A stretch of 64,000 nucleotides of DNA from Microbacterium luteolum (GCF_039533965.1 NZ_BAAAUN010000001.1:2888950-2952949); one strand, 5' to 3'. Counted from the first letter of the stretch, positions 16,631-25,160 are shown. Notes: a model not told the origin generated them from the sequence alone. Numbers and translations are program-made.

Positions 16631-17498
16631 TGCGGCGGATCTCCTTCCGCAGCTCGGCGGTGATCTCGGTGGCGAGGGCGGCGACCTCCGGCGACTCGAT
16701 GCGCCGGCCGGTGGTCGTGGCGACCTTCCACTCCCCGGCGACCCGACCGGGGCGGCTGGAGAGCAGGATCACGCGCTGTCCGAGCCGCGCTGCCTCGCGC
16801 ACGTTGTGGGTGACGAAGACGATCGTGCGGCCGGTGGCGCGCCACACCCGCTCGAGCTCCTCGTGCAGCAGATCGCGGGTGATCGCGTCGAGCGCGGCGA
16901 AGGGCTCGTCCATCAGCAGCACGGGACGGTCCTGGGCGAGGGCGCGGGCGAGCGCGACGCGCTGGCGCATGCCGCCGGACAGCTCATGGGGTCGCTTGTC
17001 TCCCGCTTCGGCGAGGTTCACGGTCGCGAGCAGACGCTGCGCCTCCTCGCGGCGCTCGCCGCGGGGGACGCCGCGCAGCCGGAGTGCGAGCTCGACGTTC
17101 TTGCGCGCGGTGAGCCAGGGCATCAGCGCGGATTCCTGGAACATCACCGCCGCGCCGCCCTTCGACGGACTCAGCGACCCCGTGGCGGTCCGGATCTCGC
17201 CGGACGTGAGGGGCTCGAGCCCGGCGATGAGGTTCAGCAGCGTGGACTTGCCGCATCCCGATGCGCCGAGCAGGCACACGAACTCGCCGGGCGCGATGTC
17301 GAGCGTCACGTCGTCGAGCACGAGCGGCCCCGAGCCGTACCGCTTGGTCACGTGGGAGAGGCGCACCGCGGGGTCGACCGCCGGAGGCTGCGCGGCCGGA
17401 GGCGTCACGCCGTCGAAGCTCGGCGTGAGCGCGGCGACCGCGCCCTTCGACGGGCTCAGGGACCCAGCTTCAGCCGACCCCACGGGCGCACTCATCAT
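16620..17498 (-). CDS. ABC transporter ATPase, SsuB/TauB type, with two repeat insertions
   Basis: A 292-residue ATP-binding subunit. Walker A GASGCGKSTLLNLIAGLEP, Q-loop MFQESALMPWLT, signature LSGGMRQRVALARALA, Walker B VLLMDEPFAALDAIT and switch histidine FVTHNVREA are all intact. Two dispersed repeats are embedded. One forms the N-terminal extension ([16 protein letters not shown], 17442-17467). The other ([18 protein letters not shown], 17157-17183) replaces the loop between the strand after Walker A and the Q-loop, where relatives usually carry a short x-G-P-x-x-D-R turn. Start: ATGATGA overlapping the binding-protein stop, 17498 or 17495. Likely energises sulfonate or sulfate uptake. 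Confidence 0.88.
   Translation of the reverse strand: MMSAPVGSAEAGSLSPSKGAVAALTPSFDGVTPPAAQPPAVDPAVRLSHVTKRYGSGPLVLDDVTLDIAPGEFVCLLGASGCGKSTLLNLIAGLEPLTSGEIRTATGSLSPSKGGAAVMFQESALMPWLTARKNVELALRLRGVPRGERREEAQRLLATVNLAEAGDKRPHELSGGMRQRVALARALAQDRPVLLMDEPFAALDAITRDLLHEELERVWRATGRTIVFVTHNVREAARLGQRVILLSSRPGRVAGEWKVATTTGRRIESPEVAALATEITAELRKEIRRNAA
17157..17183 (-). repeat. In-frame dispersed repeat between Walker A and Q-loop
   Basis: Copy with CCCTTCGACGGACTCAGCGA; coding-strand peptide GSLSPSKG, placed only a few residues before the Q-loop of the ATPase. Confidence 0.8.
17442..17467 (-). repeat. In-frame dispersed repeat at the ATPase N terminus
   Basis: Copy with CCCTTCGACGGGCTCAGGGA, peptide GSLSPSKG, about 12 codons after the start. 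Confidence 0.8.
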
Positions 17499-18568
17499 TC
17501 GTCCCCGAGTCCGGCGGCGGAGACGGGCTTCCCGCCGTCCTTCGCGAGCAGCGCGTTCAGTGCGCGCAGGTCGAACAGCCCGTCGATCGAGCCCTTCTTC
17601 TGCGTGCCGGCGGCCAGGCCGTTGTCGACCAGGGCGGCGAAGGTCTCCGCGTGCGGATCGACGGTGAAGGTGACGTTGTCGAGCGCGCGGGCGAGCACGT
17701 CGTCCGACAGTCTCTTGCCGGTCGCCTCCTCCAGCGCGTCGTTGATGACGGTCGGCGCTTCGTCGGCGTGCTCGTCGAGCCAGGCGACGGAGGCCACGTG
17801 CCCCTCGAGCAGATCCTCGACGACGTCGGGATGCTGCTCCGCGAACTCCGCACGCACCAGCAGCACGGTGGTCGGGAACGCGCCGTCCTTCCACAGGTCG
17901 GCTTCGTCGACGAGCACGTGCGCGCCCGCTTCGACCACGAGACGCGACACCCACGGCTCCGGCAGCCAGGCACCGTCGAGCTCGCCCTGCTGGAACAGCG
18001 TGAGCGTCTGCGCGTTCTCGGTCGGGGTGATCGTGACATCGCCGCCGCCGGCAGTCGAGGTCTCGAAACCCTCCTCGGCCAGCCAGCTGCGCAGCGCGAC
18101 ATCCTGCGTGTTGCCCAGCTGCGGGGTCGCGATGTTCGCGCCCGCGAGGTCTTCCGGGCTGTCGATCCCGTCGCGCACGACGAGGGCGGCGCCGCCCGAG
18201 GTGGCGCCCGCGATGATGTGCGCCGACTCCCCTCCCGACTGGATGAAGGTGTTGATCGACGGGTTCGGTCCGATGTACGTGGCATCGATGGCCCCGGCCG
18301 ACAGCGCTTCGATCGCGGCGGGGCCGGCGTTGAAGACCTCGGTCTTCAGGTCGATGTCGCCGAGCGCGTCCTCGAACAGACCCTCGGAGAGTCCGACGAG
18401 CGCCGGTGCGTGCGTGACGTTCGCGAAGTAGCCCAGGCGCACCTCGGCCGGGGCCTCGGCCTCGCCCTTCGCGTCGTCTCCGGTCGCGGATGCGGAGGCG
18501 CAGCCGGCCAGCATCATCGCAGCGAGTCCCAGGGCAGTGAGTGTCGTGGTGGTTCTGTTGATCTTCAC
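17495..18568 (-). CDS. ABC transporter substrate-binding lipoprotein, SsuA/TauA-like
   Basis: A 357-residue binding protein. The signal peptide TTTTLTALGLAAMMLAGC ends in the lipobox LAGC. The mature part begins VRLGYFANVTHAPALVGLSEGLF, then AGAIDATYIGPNPSINTFIQ and GELDGAWLPEPWVSRLV, the typical profile of the nitrate/sulfonate/taurine binding family (NMT1/SsuA). It starts with GTG at 18568 with GGAGG 7 nt upstream. It sits between cysN and the ATPase gene in the sulfur operon. Sulfonate, sulfate ester or taurine are the likely ligands; sequence alone does not decide. Confidence 0.87.
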   Translation of the reverse strand: MKINRTTTTLTALGLAAMMLAGCASASATGDDAKGEAEAPAEVRLGYFANVTHAPALVGLSEGLFEDALGDIDLKTEVFNAGPAAIEALSAGAIDATYIGPNPSINTFIQSGGESAHIIAGATSGGAALVVRDGIDSPEDLAGANIATPQLGNTQDVALRSWLAEEGFETSTAGGGDVTITPTENAQTLTLFQQGELDGAWLPEPWVSRLVVEAGAHVLVDEADLWKDGAFPTTVLLVRAEFAEQHPDVVEDLLEGHVASVAWLDEHADEAPTVINDALEEATGKRLSDDVLARALDNVTFTVDPHAETFAALVDNGLAAGTQKKGSIDGLFDLRALNALLAKDGGKPVSAAGLGDE

Positions 18569-18593
18569 GGTTTCGCCTCCTCAGCGGTCAGAT

Positions 18594-18635
18594 GGTGCAG
18601 GTGGGGTGGTGCAGGTTCGGTGGTGCAGGTCTCAG
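18594..18635. repeat. Three 14-bp tandem units ahead of the binding-protein gene
   Basis: GGTGCAGGT occurs at 18594-18602, 18608-18616 and 18622-18630 with a strict 14-bp period. The units fill most of the 63-bp gap between cysN and the binding-protein gene, the widest internal gap of the operon. They could be a regulatory binding array or an mRNA-processing region; no hairpin is obvious. Confidence 0.65.
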
Positions 18636-19957
18636 GGTTCGTCGATCACCGTCGCGGCGGCGAGCGTCGCGCCGTCGGCGGGGTGGATGAGCAGGAGCGA
18701 GCCGCCGGAGCGATCGCGCGCATACGGCTCGATCGGCAGGTCGGCGGCGAAGCGCAGCCGCACCCGGCCGATCTCGTTCGCGGCGAGCGACGGCGCGTCC
18801 TCGTGCGCGAGCGTCTCGAGGTCACGGCGCGACAGCACCTCGGCGACCAGCGCCTGCACGGTGGCGGTGCCGTGCTTGACGAGCACCTTCGCGCCCGCGA
18901 CGACCGGGCGCGCGTCCAGCTGGAAGAGCTCGACCACGGCCTCGCGCCTTCCCGCCGGAGCGGTGCCGACCGCGGCGATCAGCGCACCGCGGGCGGCGTC
19001 GATCTCATCGGCGAGCGTGAGGGTCACGGACTGCGGCGCGGTCGCGGCATCCGCCGGCTCTCCGGCCACGTGGATGCCGGTGACGGTCGTCTCATGCCCG
19101 CCGGGGAACACGTCGACGCGGTCGCCGACCTGCACGACGCCCGAGGCGATGCGCCCGGCGAAGCCGCGGTAGTCGCGGTACTGCTCGGCATCGAGGATCT
19201 CGGGCGACAGCCCGCCCTGCGGGCGCAGCACCAGCTGCACCGGGAGCCGGAGAGCGGATGCCGCGGCATCCGCCTCGTCCTGACGCGGCAGCTCCTCGAG
19301 CAGTTCGATCAGCGTCGGGCCGGAGTACCACGGGGTGCGCTCGGAGCGGTCGACGATGTTGTCGCCTTCCAGGGCCGAGACGGGGAGAACGTGGATGCCC
19401 TGCAGGCCCAGTTGCTCGGCCACGCGCGCTGCCTCGAGCTCGATCGCCACGTAGACGTTCTCGTCGAAGCCGGTGAGGTCGATCTTGTTGACGGCGATGA
19501 TCACGTGCGCGACGCGCAGCAGAGAGACGACCGCGAGGTGGCGGCGCGTCTGCTCGACGATGCCCTTGCGGGCGTCGACCAGCACGATCACGGCGTCGGC
19601 GGTGGCGGAGCCGGTGACCATGTTGCGCGTGTACTGCACGTGCCCGGGGCAGTCGGCGAGGATGAAGCTGCGGCGATCCGTCGCGAAATACCGGTAGGCG
19701 ACGTCGATCGTGATGCCCTGCTCGCGCTCGGCGCGGAGGCCGTCGGTGAGCAGCGCGAAGTCGAACTCGCCGTGCGCGAAACCGCGCTGCCGCGACGTCG
19801 ACGCGACCTGCTCGAGCTGGTCGGCGAGGATCGCCTTCGCGTCGTGCAGCAGGCGCCCGACGAGGGTCGACTTGCCGTCATCGACCGATCCGGCGGTGGC
19901 GAAGCGGAACAGTGTGCCCTTCGACGTGCTCAGGGACCCCGTCTCAACAGCAGTCAT
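18632..19957 (-). CDS. cysN: Sulfate adenylyltransferase subunit 1 (GTPase)
   Basis: A 441-residue EF-Tu-like GTPase that drives ATP sulfurylase. G1 GSVDDGKSTLVGRLL, G3 ILADCPGHVQYTRNM, G4 VNKIDL, switch region EREQGITIDVAYRYF, then two beta-barrel domains. It works with CysD, encoded directly upstream, to make adenosine phosphosulfate from sulfate and ATP. No APS kinase (CysC) domain is fused. The start overlaps the cysD stop by 1 bp (TGATG). The N terminus is repeat-derived: MTAVETGSLSTSKGTLFRFATAG (repeat at 19916-19942), a short addition before the G1 motif. Confidence 0.95.
   Translation of the reverse strand: MTAVETGSLSTSKGTLFRFATAGSVDDGKSTLVGRLLHDAKAILADQLEQVASTSRQRGFAHGEFDFALLTDGLRAEREQGITIDVAYRYFATDRRSFILADCPGHVQYTRNMVTGSATADAVIVLVDARKGIVEQTRRHLAVVSLLRVAHVIIAVNKIDLTGFDENVYVAIELEAARVAEQLGLQGIHVLPVSALEGDNIVDRSERTPWYSGPTLIELLEELPRQDEADAAASALRLPVQLVLRPQGGLSPEILDAEQYRDYRGFAGRIASGVVQVGDRVDVFPGGHETTVTGIHVAGEPADAATAPQSVTLTLADEIDAARGALIAAVGTAPAGRREAVVELFQLDARPVVAGAKVLVKHGTATVQALVAEVLSRRDLETLAHEDAPSLAANEIGRVRLRFAADLPIEPYARDRSGGSLLLIHPADGATLAAATVIDEP
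19916..19942 (-). repeat. In-frame dispersed repeat at the CysN N terminus
   Basis: Copy with CCCTTCGACGTGCTCAGGGA, peptide GSLSTSKG, starting at codon 7. Confidence 0.8.
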
Positions 19958-20868
19958 CAGAAGTACCCGTCCTTCTTGCGGTCTTCCATGGCCGCCTCGC
20001 TGATGCGGTCGTCGGCGCGGGTGGCGCCGCGCTCCGTGAGCGTGGACCGGCCGACCTCGGCGACGACGGATGCCGTGTCCGCGGCATCCGATTCCACGGC
20101 TCCGGTGCAGCTCATGTCGCCGACCGTGCGGTAGCGGACCACGCGGCGTTCGGTCTCCTCGCCGGTGCGCGGCTGCGAGAACTCGCCGATCGCCCACCAC
20201 ATGCCGTCGCGGCGGAACACCTCGCGCTCGTGCGCGTAGTACAGGGGAGGCAGCGCGATGCCCTCGCGCTCGATGTAGCGCCAGACGTCGAGCTCTGTCC
20301 AGTTCGAGATCGGGAAGGCGCGCACGTGCTGACCGGGAAGGTGGCGGCCGTTGTAGAGGCTCCAGAGCTCCGGGCGCTGGTTGCGCGGATCCCACTGGCC
20401 GAACTCGTCGCGCAGGGAGATGATCCGCTCCTTGGCTCGCGCCTTGTCCTCGTCCCGGCGGGCGCCGCCGAACACGGCGTCGTGCTTCCCCGCGGCGATG
20501 GCGTCGAGCAGCGGCTGCGTCTGCAGCGGGTTGCGCGTGCCGTCGGGGCGCTCGGCGAGGCGACCGTCGTCGATGTACGACTGCACGCTCGCCACTTCGA
20601 GACGGATGCCGAGCCGGGCGACCGTCTCGTCGCGGAAGGCGATCACCTCGGGGAAGTTGTGTCCGGTGTCGACGTGCAGCACCGGGAAGGGCACGCGTCC
20701 GGGGGCGAAGGCCTTGGCCGCGAGGTGCAGCACGACGACGGAGTCCTTGCCACCGGAGAACAGCAACACGGGGCGCTCGAACTCCGCGACGACCTCGCGG
20801 ATGATGTGGATCGCCTCGGCCTCGAGCAGGTCGAGCGCCGACAGTCGGGTGGGGGCGGTGACAGTCAT
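19957..20868 (-). CDS. cysD: Sulfate adenylyltransferase subunit 2
   Basis: A 303-residue PP-loop ATP pyrophosphatase: LLFSGGKDSVVVLHLAAKAF near residue 35, HVDTGHNFPEVIAFRD, GGARRDEDKARAKERI and SNWTELDVWRYIEREGI are all strongly conserved in CysD. C-terminal DRISEAAMEDRKKDGYF is the standard end. With CysN it forms APS. I chose ATG at 20868, which overlaps the cysH stop as ATGA like most junctions in this operon; an in-frame ATG at 20883 would lie inside cysH. Confidence 0.95.
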   Translation of the reverse strand: MTVTAPTRLSALDLLEAEAIHIIREVVAEFERPVLLFSGGKDSVVVLHLAAKAFAPGRVPFPVLHVDTGHNFPEVIAFRDETVARLGIRLEVASVQSYIDDGRLAERPDGTRNPLQTQPLLDAIAAGKHDAVFGGARRDEDKARAKERIISLRDEFGQWDPRNQRPELWSLYNGRHLPGQHVRAFPISNWTELDVWRYIEREGIALPPLYYAHEREVFRRDGMWWAIGEFSQPRTGEETERRVVRYRTVGDMSCTGAVESDAADTASVVAEVGRSTLTERGATRADDRISEAAMEDRKKDGYF

Positions 20869-21635
20869 AGGTGCAACCCGCATTCCGTCTTGGACAGTCC
20901 GGCCCAGCGGCCGGATCGAGGATCTTCGCCGGCCGCCACGGGCTTCGTGCAGGGCGCGCAGCCGATCGACGGATAGCCGTTCGCGATCAGCGGGTTCACG
21001 GGCACCTCGTTCGTGGTCGCGTAGTCGATGAGGTCGTCGAAGCTCCAGGCGGCGACGGGGTTCACCTTGACCAGTCCGTTGCGCTCGTCCCAGACGATCA
21101 GCGGGGTGTCGGCGCGGGTCGGTGCCTCTTCACGACGCACACCGGTGAACCACAGCTCGTAGTCGCCCAGCGATCGCTGCAGCGGCTCGACCTTGCGCAG
21201 CGCGCAGCACAGCCCGGGATCGCGGGCGAACAGGTCTTCGCCGTACTCGGCATCCTGCTCGCGCACGGACTGCACGGGCTTCACGTCGACGATGCGCACG
21301 TCGAGCTCGCGCTCGACCTCGTTGCGCGTGACCGTCGTCTCGGCGAAGTGGTAGCCGGTGTCGAGGAACAGCACGTCGACACCGGGGAGGCTCTGTGCGA
21401 CCAGATGCGGCAGCGCGGCATCCGCCATCGAGCAGGCCACAGTGGCCTGGCTGACGGCGAAGTTCTCGGCGACCCAGGCGACGACCTCGGCGGGGCTCGC
21501 CTCATCGGCCTGGCGGCTGCGCAGCTCCACGGCGCCGCGCTCGGCGAGGGCGCGGAGCTCGTCCGCGGAGCGGCGAGCCGGGCGGGCAGGACGGCCCTTC
21601 GACAAGCTCAGGGACCCAACCTCGATGGGGCTCAT
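20865..21635 (-). CDS. cysH: Assimilatory adenylylsulfate (APS) reductase
   Basis: A 256-residue PAPS/APS reductase-fold protein that reduces activated sulfate to sulfite. The iron-sulfur cysteine pairs that mark APS-specific enzymes are present: GLCCALRKVEPL and IGCAPCTKPV. The catalytic C-terminal cysteine is in KTECGLHL. Other signatures: DVLFLDTGYHFAET and YELWFTGVRREE. APS specificity fits the lack of cysC in this operon. The N terminus carries a repeat-derived stretch (EVGSLSLSKGRPARPARR, repeat at 21594-21618). The start at 21635 overlaps the sir stop (ATGA). Confidence 0.93.
   Translation of the reverse strand: MSPIEVGSLSLSKGRPARPARRSADELRALAERGAVELRSRQADEASPAEVVAWVAENFAVSQATVACSMADAALPHLVAQSLPGVDVLFLDTGYHFAETTVTRNEVERELDVRIVDVKPVQSVREQDAEYGEDLFARDPGLCCALRKVEPLQRSLGDYELWFTGVRREEAPTRADTPLIVWDERNGLVKVNPVAAWSFDDLIDYATTNEVPVNPLIANGYPSIGCAPCTKPVAAGEDPRSGRWAGLSKTECGLHL
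21594..21618 (-). repeat. In-frame dispersed repeat at the CysH N terminus
   Basis: Copy with CCCTTCGACAAGCTCAGGGA, peptide GSLSLSKG, starting at codon 7. Confidence 0.8.
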
Positions 21636-23350
21636 TGCAGCGCCTCCTCGTCGGCCCGGTGCGCCCAGACGGCGAAGGTCTCGTCGAGCTCCCGATCGGC
21701 GAGGTAGCGGCGGATGACCCGCTCGGCGTAGTCGGCGATGCCGTCGGCGGCCACCTTCAGGCCGCGCACGGTGCGGCCGAGGCCGGCCTCCTCGCGGTCG
21801 ACGTTGGCCAGGCCGCCGCCGAGGTGCACCTGGTATCCGGGAACCTGCTCGCCGTCGATGGACACGAGCTGACCCTTCAGGCCGATGTCTGCGATCTGGA
21901 TGCGGGCGCACGAGTTCGGGCATCCGTTCACGTGCAGGGTGATGGGGCGGCCGATCTCGGGCTCGAGTTCGCCGAGGCGCTGCTCGAGCTGCGTGATCGC
22001 CTCCGCCGCGTTGGCCTTGGTCTCGACGATCGCGAGCTTGCAGTACTCGATGCCGGTGCAGGCGATCGTGCCGCGCCGGAACAGGCTGGGGCGGGCGGAC
22101 AGGCCGATCGCATCGAGGCCTGCGATGAGGTTCTCGACCTCGGGCTCGGGCACGTCGAGCACGATGAGCTTCTGGTGCGGGGTGGTGCGGACGCGCTGCG
22201 ACCCGTGCACCTCGGCGAGGTCGGCGAGCGCCGTGAGGGTCGAGCCGGAGACGCGGCCGACGAGCGGGGCCGCGCCGACGAAGAACCGGCCGTCCTTCTG
22301 GGCGTGCACGCCGACGTGATCGCCCAGGCTCGTCGGCTTGGGGGCGGCGGGGCCGTCGGGGAGAGGGCTGTCGAGATACTCCGTCTCGAGCACCTCGCGG
22401 AAGCGCTCGACGCCCCAGTCGGCGAGCAGGAACTTCAGGCGTGCCTTGTTGCGGAGGCGGCGGTAGCCGTAGTCGCGGAAGATCCGGGTCACCCCGTGCC
22501 AGACCTCGGCGACCCGGTCGGGCGCGACGAAGACGCCGAGGCGCTCGCCGAGGCGCGGCACCACCGAGAGCGCGCCGCCGACCCACAGGTCGTAGCCGAT
22601 CCCGAGCTCGGGATGCTCGACGGCGACGAACGCGCAGTCGTTGATCTCGTGGACGACGTCCTGGCTGGGGTGGCCGGTGATGGCGGTCTTGAACTTGCGC
22701 GGCAGGTTCGCGAGCGTGGCATCGCCGATGAAGCGGTCCGCGATCTCCTGGATCTGCGGGGTCGGATCGATGATCTCGTCGGCCGCGATGCCGGCGACGG
22801 GGGAGCCGAGGATGACCCGCGGCACGTCGCCGCAGGCCTCGGTGGTGCTGAGCCCGACCTCTTCCAGTCGACGCCAGATCTCCGGGACGTCTTCGACCTG
22901 CACCCAGTGCAGCTGCACGTTCTGGCGATCGGTGAGGTCGGCGGAGTCGCGGGCGAACTCGGTCGAGATCTCGCCGATCACCCGGAGCTGCTGCGTGGTG
23001 AGCTGCCCGCCGTCGATGCGCACGCGCAGCATGAAGTACTCGTCCTCGAGCTCGTGCGGCTCGAGCTGGGCGGTGCGGCCGCCGTCGATGCCCGGCTTGC
23101 GCTGGGTGTACAGCCCCCACCAGCGGAAGCGTCCGTGCAGGTCGGTCGGGTCGATCGACGCGAATCCGCCCTTCGCGTAGATCGTCTCGATGCGCTCCCG
23201 CACGTTGAGCCCGTCGTCTGCGAGCTTGAACTCCTCGTTCGCGTTCAGGGGTTCGCGACCGTCGACCGCCCACTGTCCGTGGGGTTTGGTCGGCGTCCGT
23301 GTGGTGCGCGTGCGGGCACCACGGATCGGCGTCGGCTGCTCGATGGTCAT
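21632..23350 (-). CDS. sir: Sulfite reductase (ferredoxin), siroheme protein
   Basis: A 572-residue sulfite/nitrite reductase of the single-chain ferredoxin type. Two repeated half-domains are visible: TTQQLRVIGEISTEFA with NVQLHWVQVEDV, and later VRTTPHQKLIVLDV. The 4Fe-4S/siroheme cysteines are in IACTGIEYCKLAI and NGCPNSCARIQ. It reduces sulfite to sulfide with electrons from ferredoxin, here probably the FdxA/FprA pair at the operon's other end. First gene of the operon; ATG at 23350 is preceded by GGGAGCAGGAC. An upstream in-frame ATG at 23419 lacks any ribosome site and overlaps the promoter region. Confidence 0.94.
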   Translation of the reverse strand: MTIEQPTPIRGARTRTTRTPTKPHGQWAVDGREPLNANEEFKLADDGLNVRERIETIYAKGGFASIDPTDLHGRFRWWGLYTQRKPGIDGGRTAQLEPHELEDEYFMLRVRIDGGQLTTQQLRVIGEISTEFARDSADLTDRQNVQLHWVQVEDVPEIWRRLEEVGLSTTEACGDVPRVILGSPVAGIAADEIIDPTPQIQEIADRFIGDATLANLPRKFKTAITGHPSQDVVHEINDCAFVAVEHPELGIGYDLWVGGALSVVPRLGERLGVFVAPDRVAEVWHGVTRIFRDYGYRRLRNKARLKFLLADWGVERFREVLETEYLDSPLPDGPAAPKPTSLGDHVGVHAQKDGRFFVGAAPLVGRVSGSTLTALADLAEVHGSQRVRTTPHQKLIVLDVPEPEVENLIAGLDAIGLSARPSLFRRGTIACTGIEYCKLAIVETKANAAEAITQLEQRLGELEPEIGRPITLHVNGCPNSCARIQIADIGLKGQLVSIDGEQVPGYQVHLGGGLANVDREEAGLGRTVRGLKVAADGIADYAERVIRRYLADRELDETFAVWAHRADEEALQ

Positions 23351-23378
23351 GTCCTGCTCCCTGGGATGGCTTCGCATC

Positions 23379-23407
23379 AAAGTAGGAGCTTGGACTCGGT
23401 GCAAGAA
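23379..23407 (-). promoter_or_regulatory. Candidate promoter of the sulfur operon
   Basis: On the minus strand TTCTTG (23407-23402) and TACTTT (23384-23379) are 17 bp apart, about 30 bp before the sir ATG. The spacer contains the imperfect palindrome GAGTCCAAGCTC, a possible operator for a sulfur-status regulator. Confidence 0.45.
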
Positions 23408-23489
23408 CCTCGATGACACGGGGCGTCAGGGGGCGTCACAGAGAGACACACGGCCGCCGGAATATTGACAGAGGGCCCGTCGGTCCGGA

Positions 23490-24164
23490 TCAGGCGATCT
23501 GCGGGACGGTCTCCTCGTATCGCGAGACCACGATGTCGATCAGCGGATCCGGCACCGTGCCGCCGTCGAGCAGCGGGAGCGTGAGCACGCGCCCGGCCGC
23601 CTGCCGCTCCGCGAGGTCGAAGAAGTAGCCGCGAGCCAGGAGATAGGTCGAGACGACCGCGTCCGGGTGCGCCGCGAGAGCCGTCGGCAGGTCGGGCTCG
23701 CGCGCGGCGAGATACGCGAGTTCCACTCGGCGGCCGAGGTGCTCGCGCAGGACGGTCGCCATGCCCTCGGCATCCGTCAGCGAACGCGGATCGCGGGACC
23801 CGGCGACCGCGAGGATCACCGGGAGAGCGGATGCCGCGGGCATCCGCTCCGCGAGCACGGCGGCCAGTCGGGGGTCGGGGCCCAGGGGAGCCGCCACGAC
23901 GGCATCCGCCCGGTCGGCGACCATGCCGTGCAGGTCGTGATGCACGTGGAATCCGCTCGACAGCAGCAGCGGGACGACCACGACGGGTCCGTCGATCGCC
24001 GCGAGGGCGTCGACCGCGTCGGGCTCCTGCACGTCGACGAAGGCGGCGCGCACCTTGACGTCGGGGAGCCGGGCGGCGACCGCTTCGACGAGGTCCGCGA
24101 TCGCGCGCGCCCCGGCCGTGTCGGACGTGCCGTGGGAGACGGCGAGCAGGGTGGGTCGAGCCAT
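23490..24164 (-). CDS. Sirohydrochlorin chelatase (CbiX/SirB family)
   Basis: A 224-residue two-domain chelatase. The N-terminal half starts RPTLLAVSHGTSDTAGARAI with the metal-binding histidine in SHGT, and the second histidine motif is VPLLLSSGFHVHHDLHG. The C-terminal half has DAVVSTYLLARGYFFDL. Such proteins insert iron or cobalt into sirohydrochlorin; next to sulfite reductase and uroporphyrinogen methyltransferase the product should be siroheme. It lies 140 bp upstream of sir on the same strand and could share or feed the operon. The precorrin-2 dehydrogenase needed between the two steps is not in this window. Confidence 0.85.
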   Translation of the reverse strand: MARPTLLAVSHGTSDTAGARAIADLVEAVAARLPDVKVRAAFVDVQEPDAVDALAAIDGPVVVVPLLLSSGFHVHHDLHGMVADRADAVVAAPLGPDPRLAAVLAERMPAASALPVILAVAGSRDPRSLTDAEGMATVLREHLGRRVELAYLAAREPDLPTALAAHPDAVVSTYLLARGYFFDLAERQAAGRVLTLPLLDGGTVPDPLIDIVVSRYEETVPQIA

Positions 24165-24231
24165 GCGGCCAGCCTAGGAGGTGCGTATGACGGAGATGTT
24201 TCCGTGATGATGTGAGGTTCTGTTAGTTCGC

Positions 24232-24260
24232 TTGGCGCCCTCCCACGACACGCCTACCGT
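24232..24260 (+). promoter_or_regulatory. Promoter placing transcription at the start codon
   Basis: TTGGCG (24232-24237), 17-bp spacer, TACCGT (24255-24260), then only 6 nt to the ATG at 24267. This is the arrangement expected for a leaderless mRNA, common in actinobacteria. Confidence 0.55.
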
Positions 24261-24266
24261 GTCGGC

Positions 24267-25160
24267 ATGACGAACGATGGAGTTTCTCAGACCGACCGGC
24301 ATGCCCTAGAACGACTCGTGATCGATCGACGCACACTGCTCCTCGCCGGTGGAGCGGCGGCGCTCGCCACGACGTTCGCGGTCGCGGGGCGCCCGGCATC
24401 CGCCAGCGCCGCCTGCGAGGCTCTCGTCCACCAGGACGGCTTCGCGACGCCGAGCGCGGGCAACTGGACGGGGCGCATCTTCGACGGCGACAGTGCCGAG
24501 CTCGCGGCCGCCGATCTGTGGAGCGACCAGACGCTGTTCCCGCCGGCGCGCTATGCGATCGTGCCCGACCCCGCGGGCTCCGGCCGCCCGGTGATGCGCT
24601 TCACCGTTCCGGCCGATCAGACCTCGTACCGGGCGGAGATCGCCCGCAAGCAGTTCGCTCCCGGTCGCTATCGCTATCGCGTCTCGCACTACATCCCCAC
24701 CGACTACGTGCCCTACGAGTACGGCACGCTGCTCGCGCAGTGGCACGGTTTCACCCTGCCGGACGGCCGCGCCACCAACCCGCCGCTCGCTCTCGTGCTC
24801 GACGGGGCGCCGACGCCCGCCTGGGAGTTCCACACCTACGAACTGCTGCCCGACCTCACGACGAGACTCACGCGGCACCCGCTGCCGGTGCCGGTGGTGC
24901 ACGGCCGCTGGAATGACTGGACCTTCGACATCAGCTGGTCCACGCCGTCCACGCCCGGTCGGGTGATCATCACCCACGGCGGCTCGACGGTGCTCGACAT
25001 CTCCGGCGACAACAACTACCACCAGCAGTGGCCGCCGTACTTCCAGACCGGCATCTACCGGTCTTCGTGGCGGACCGGAGGGTATCCGGCCCAGCCCGAC
25101 CTCCAGATCTATCACCGGGGCATCACCGTCCACGATCTCACCGGGTGCGCCGCCGGGTGA
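24267..25160 (+). CDS. Tat-exported polysaccharide lyase-like protein
   Basis: A 297-residue secreted protein. The N terminus holds a twin-arginine signal (DRRTLLLAGGAAALATTFAVAG, cleavage probably after ASASA). The mature part is a jelly-roll-like domain with SYRAEIARKQFAPGRYRYRVSHYIP, YEYGTLLAQWHG and IYRSSWRTGG, matching the polysaccharide-lyase family that resembles heparin lyase I (Pfam Polysacc_lyase). It may cleave or bind an acidic polysaccharide outside the cell. The gene stands alone behind its own promoter. Catalytic residues cannot be assigned with certainty, so binding-only function remains possible. Confidence 0.75.
   Translation: MTNDGVSQTDRHALERLVIDRRTLLLAGGAAALATTFAVAGRPASASAACEALVHQDGFATPSAGNWTGRIFDGDSAELAAADLWSDQTLFPPARYAIVPDPAGSGRPVMRFTVPADQTSYRAEIARKQFAPGRYRYRVSHYIPTDYVPYEYGTLLAQWHGFTLPDGRATNPPLALVLDGAPTPAWEFHTYELLPDLTTRLTRHPLPVPVVHGRWNDWTFDISWSTPSTPGRVIITHGGSTVLDISGDNNYHQQWPPYFQTGIYRSSWRTGGYPAQPDLQIYHRGITVHDLTGCAAG

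Noticed and set aside
21635..23416. 593-codon plus-strand frame opposite sulfite reductase
   Set aside because: Antisense shadow; the minus strand encodes a complete sulfite reductase with all cysteines.
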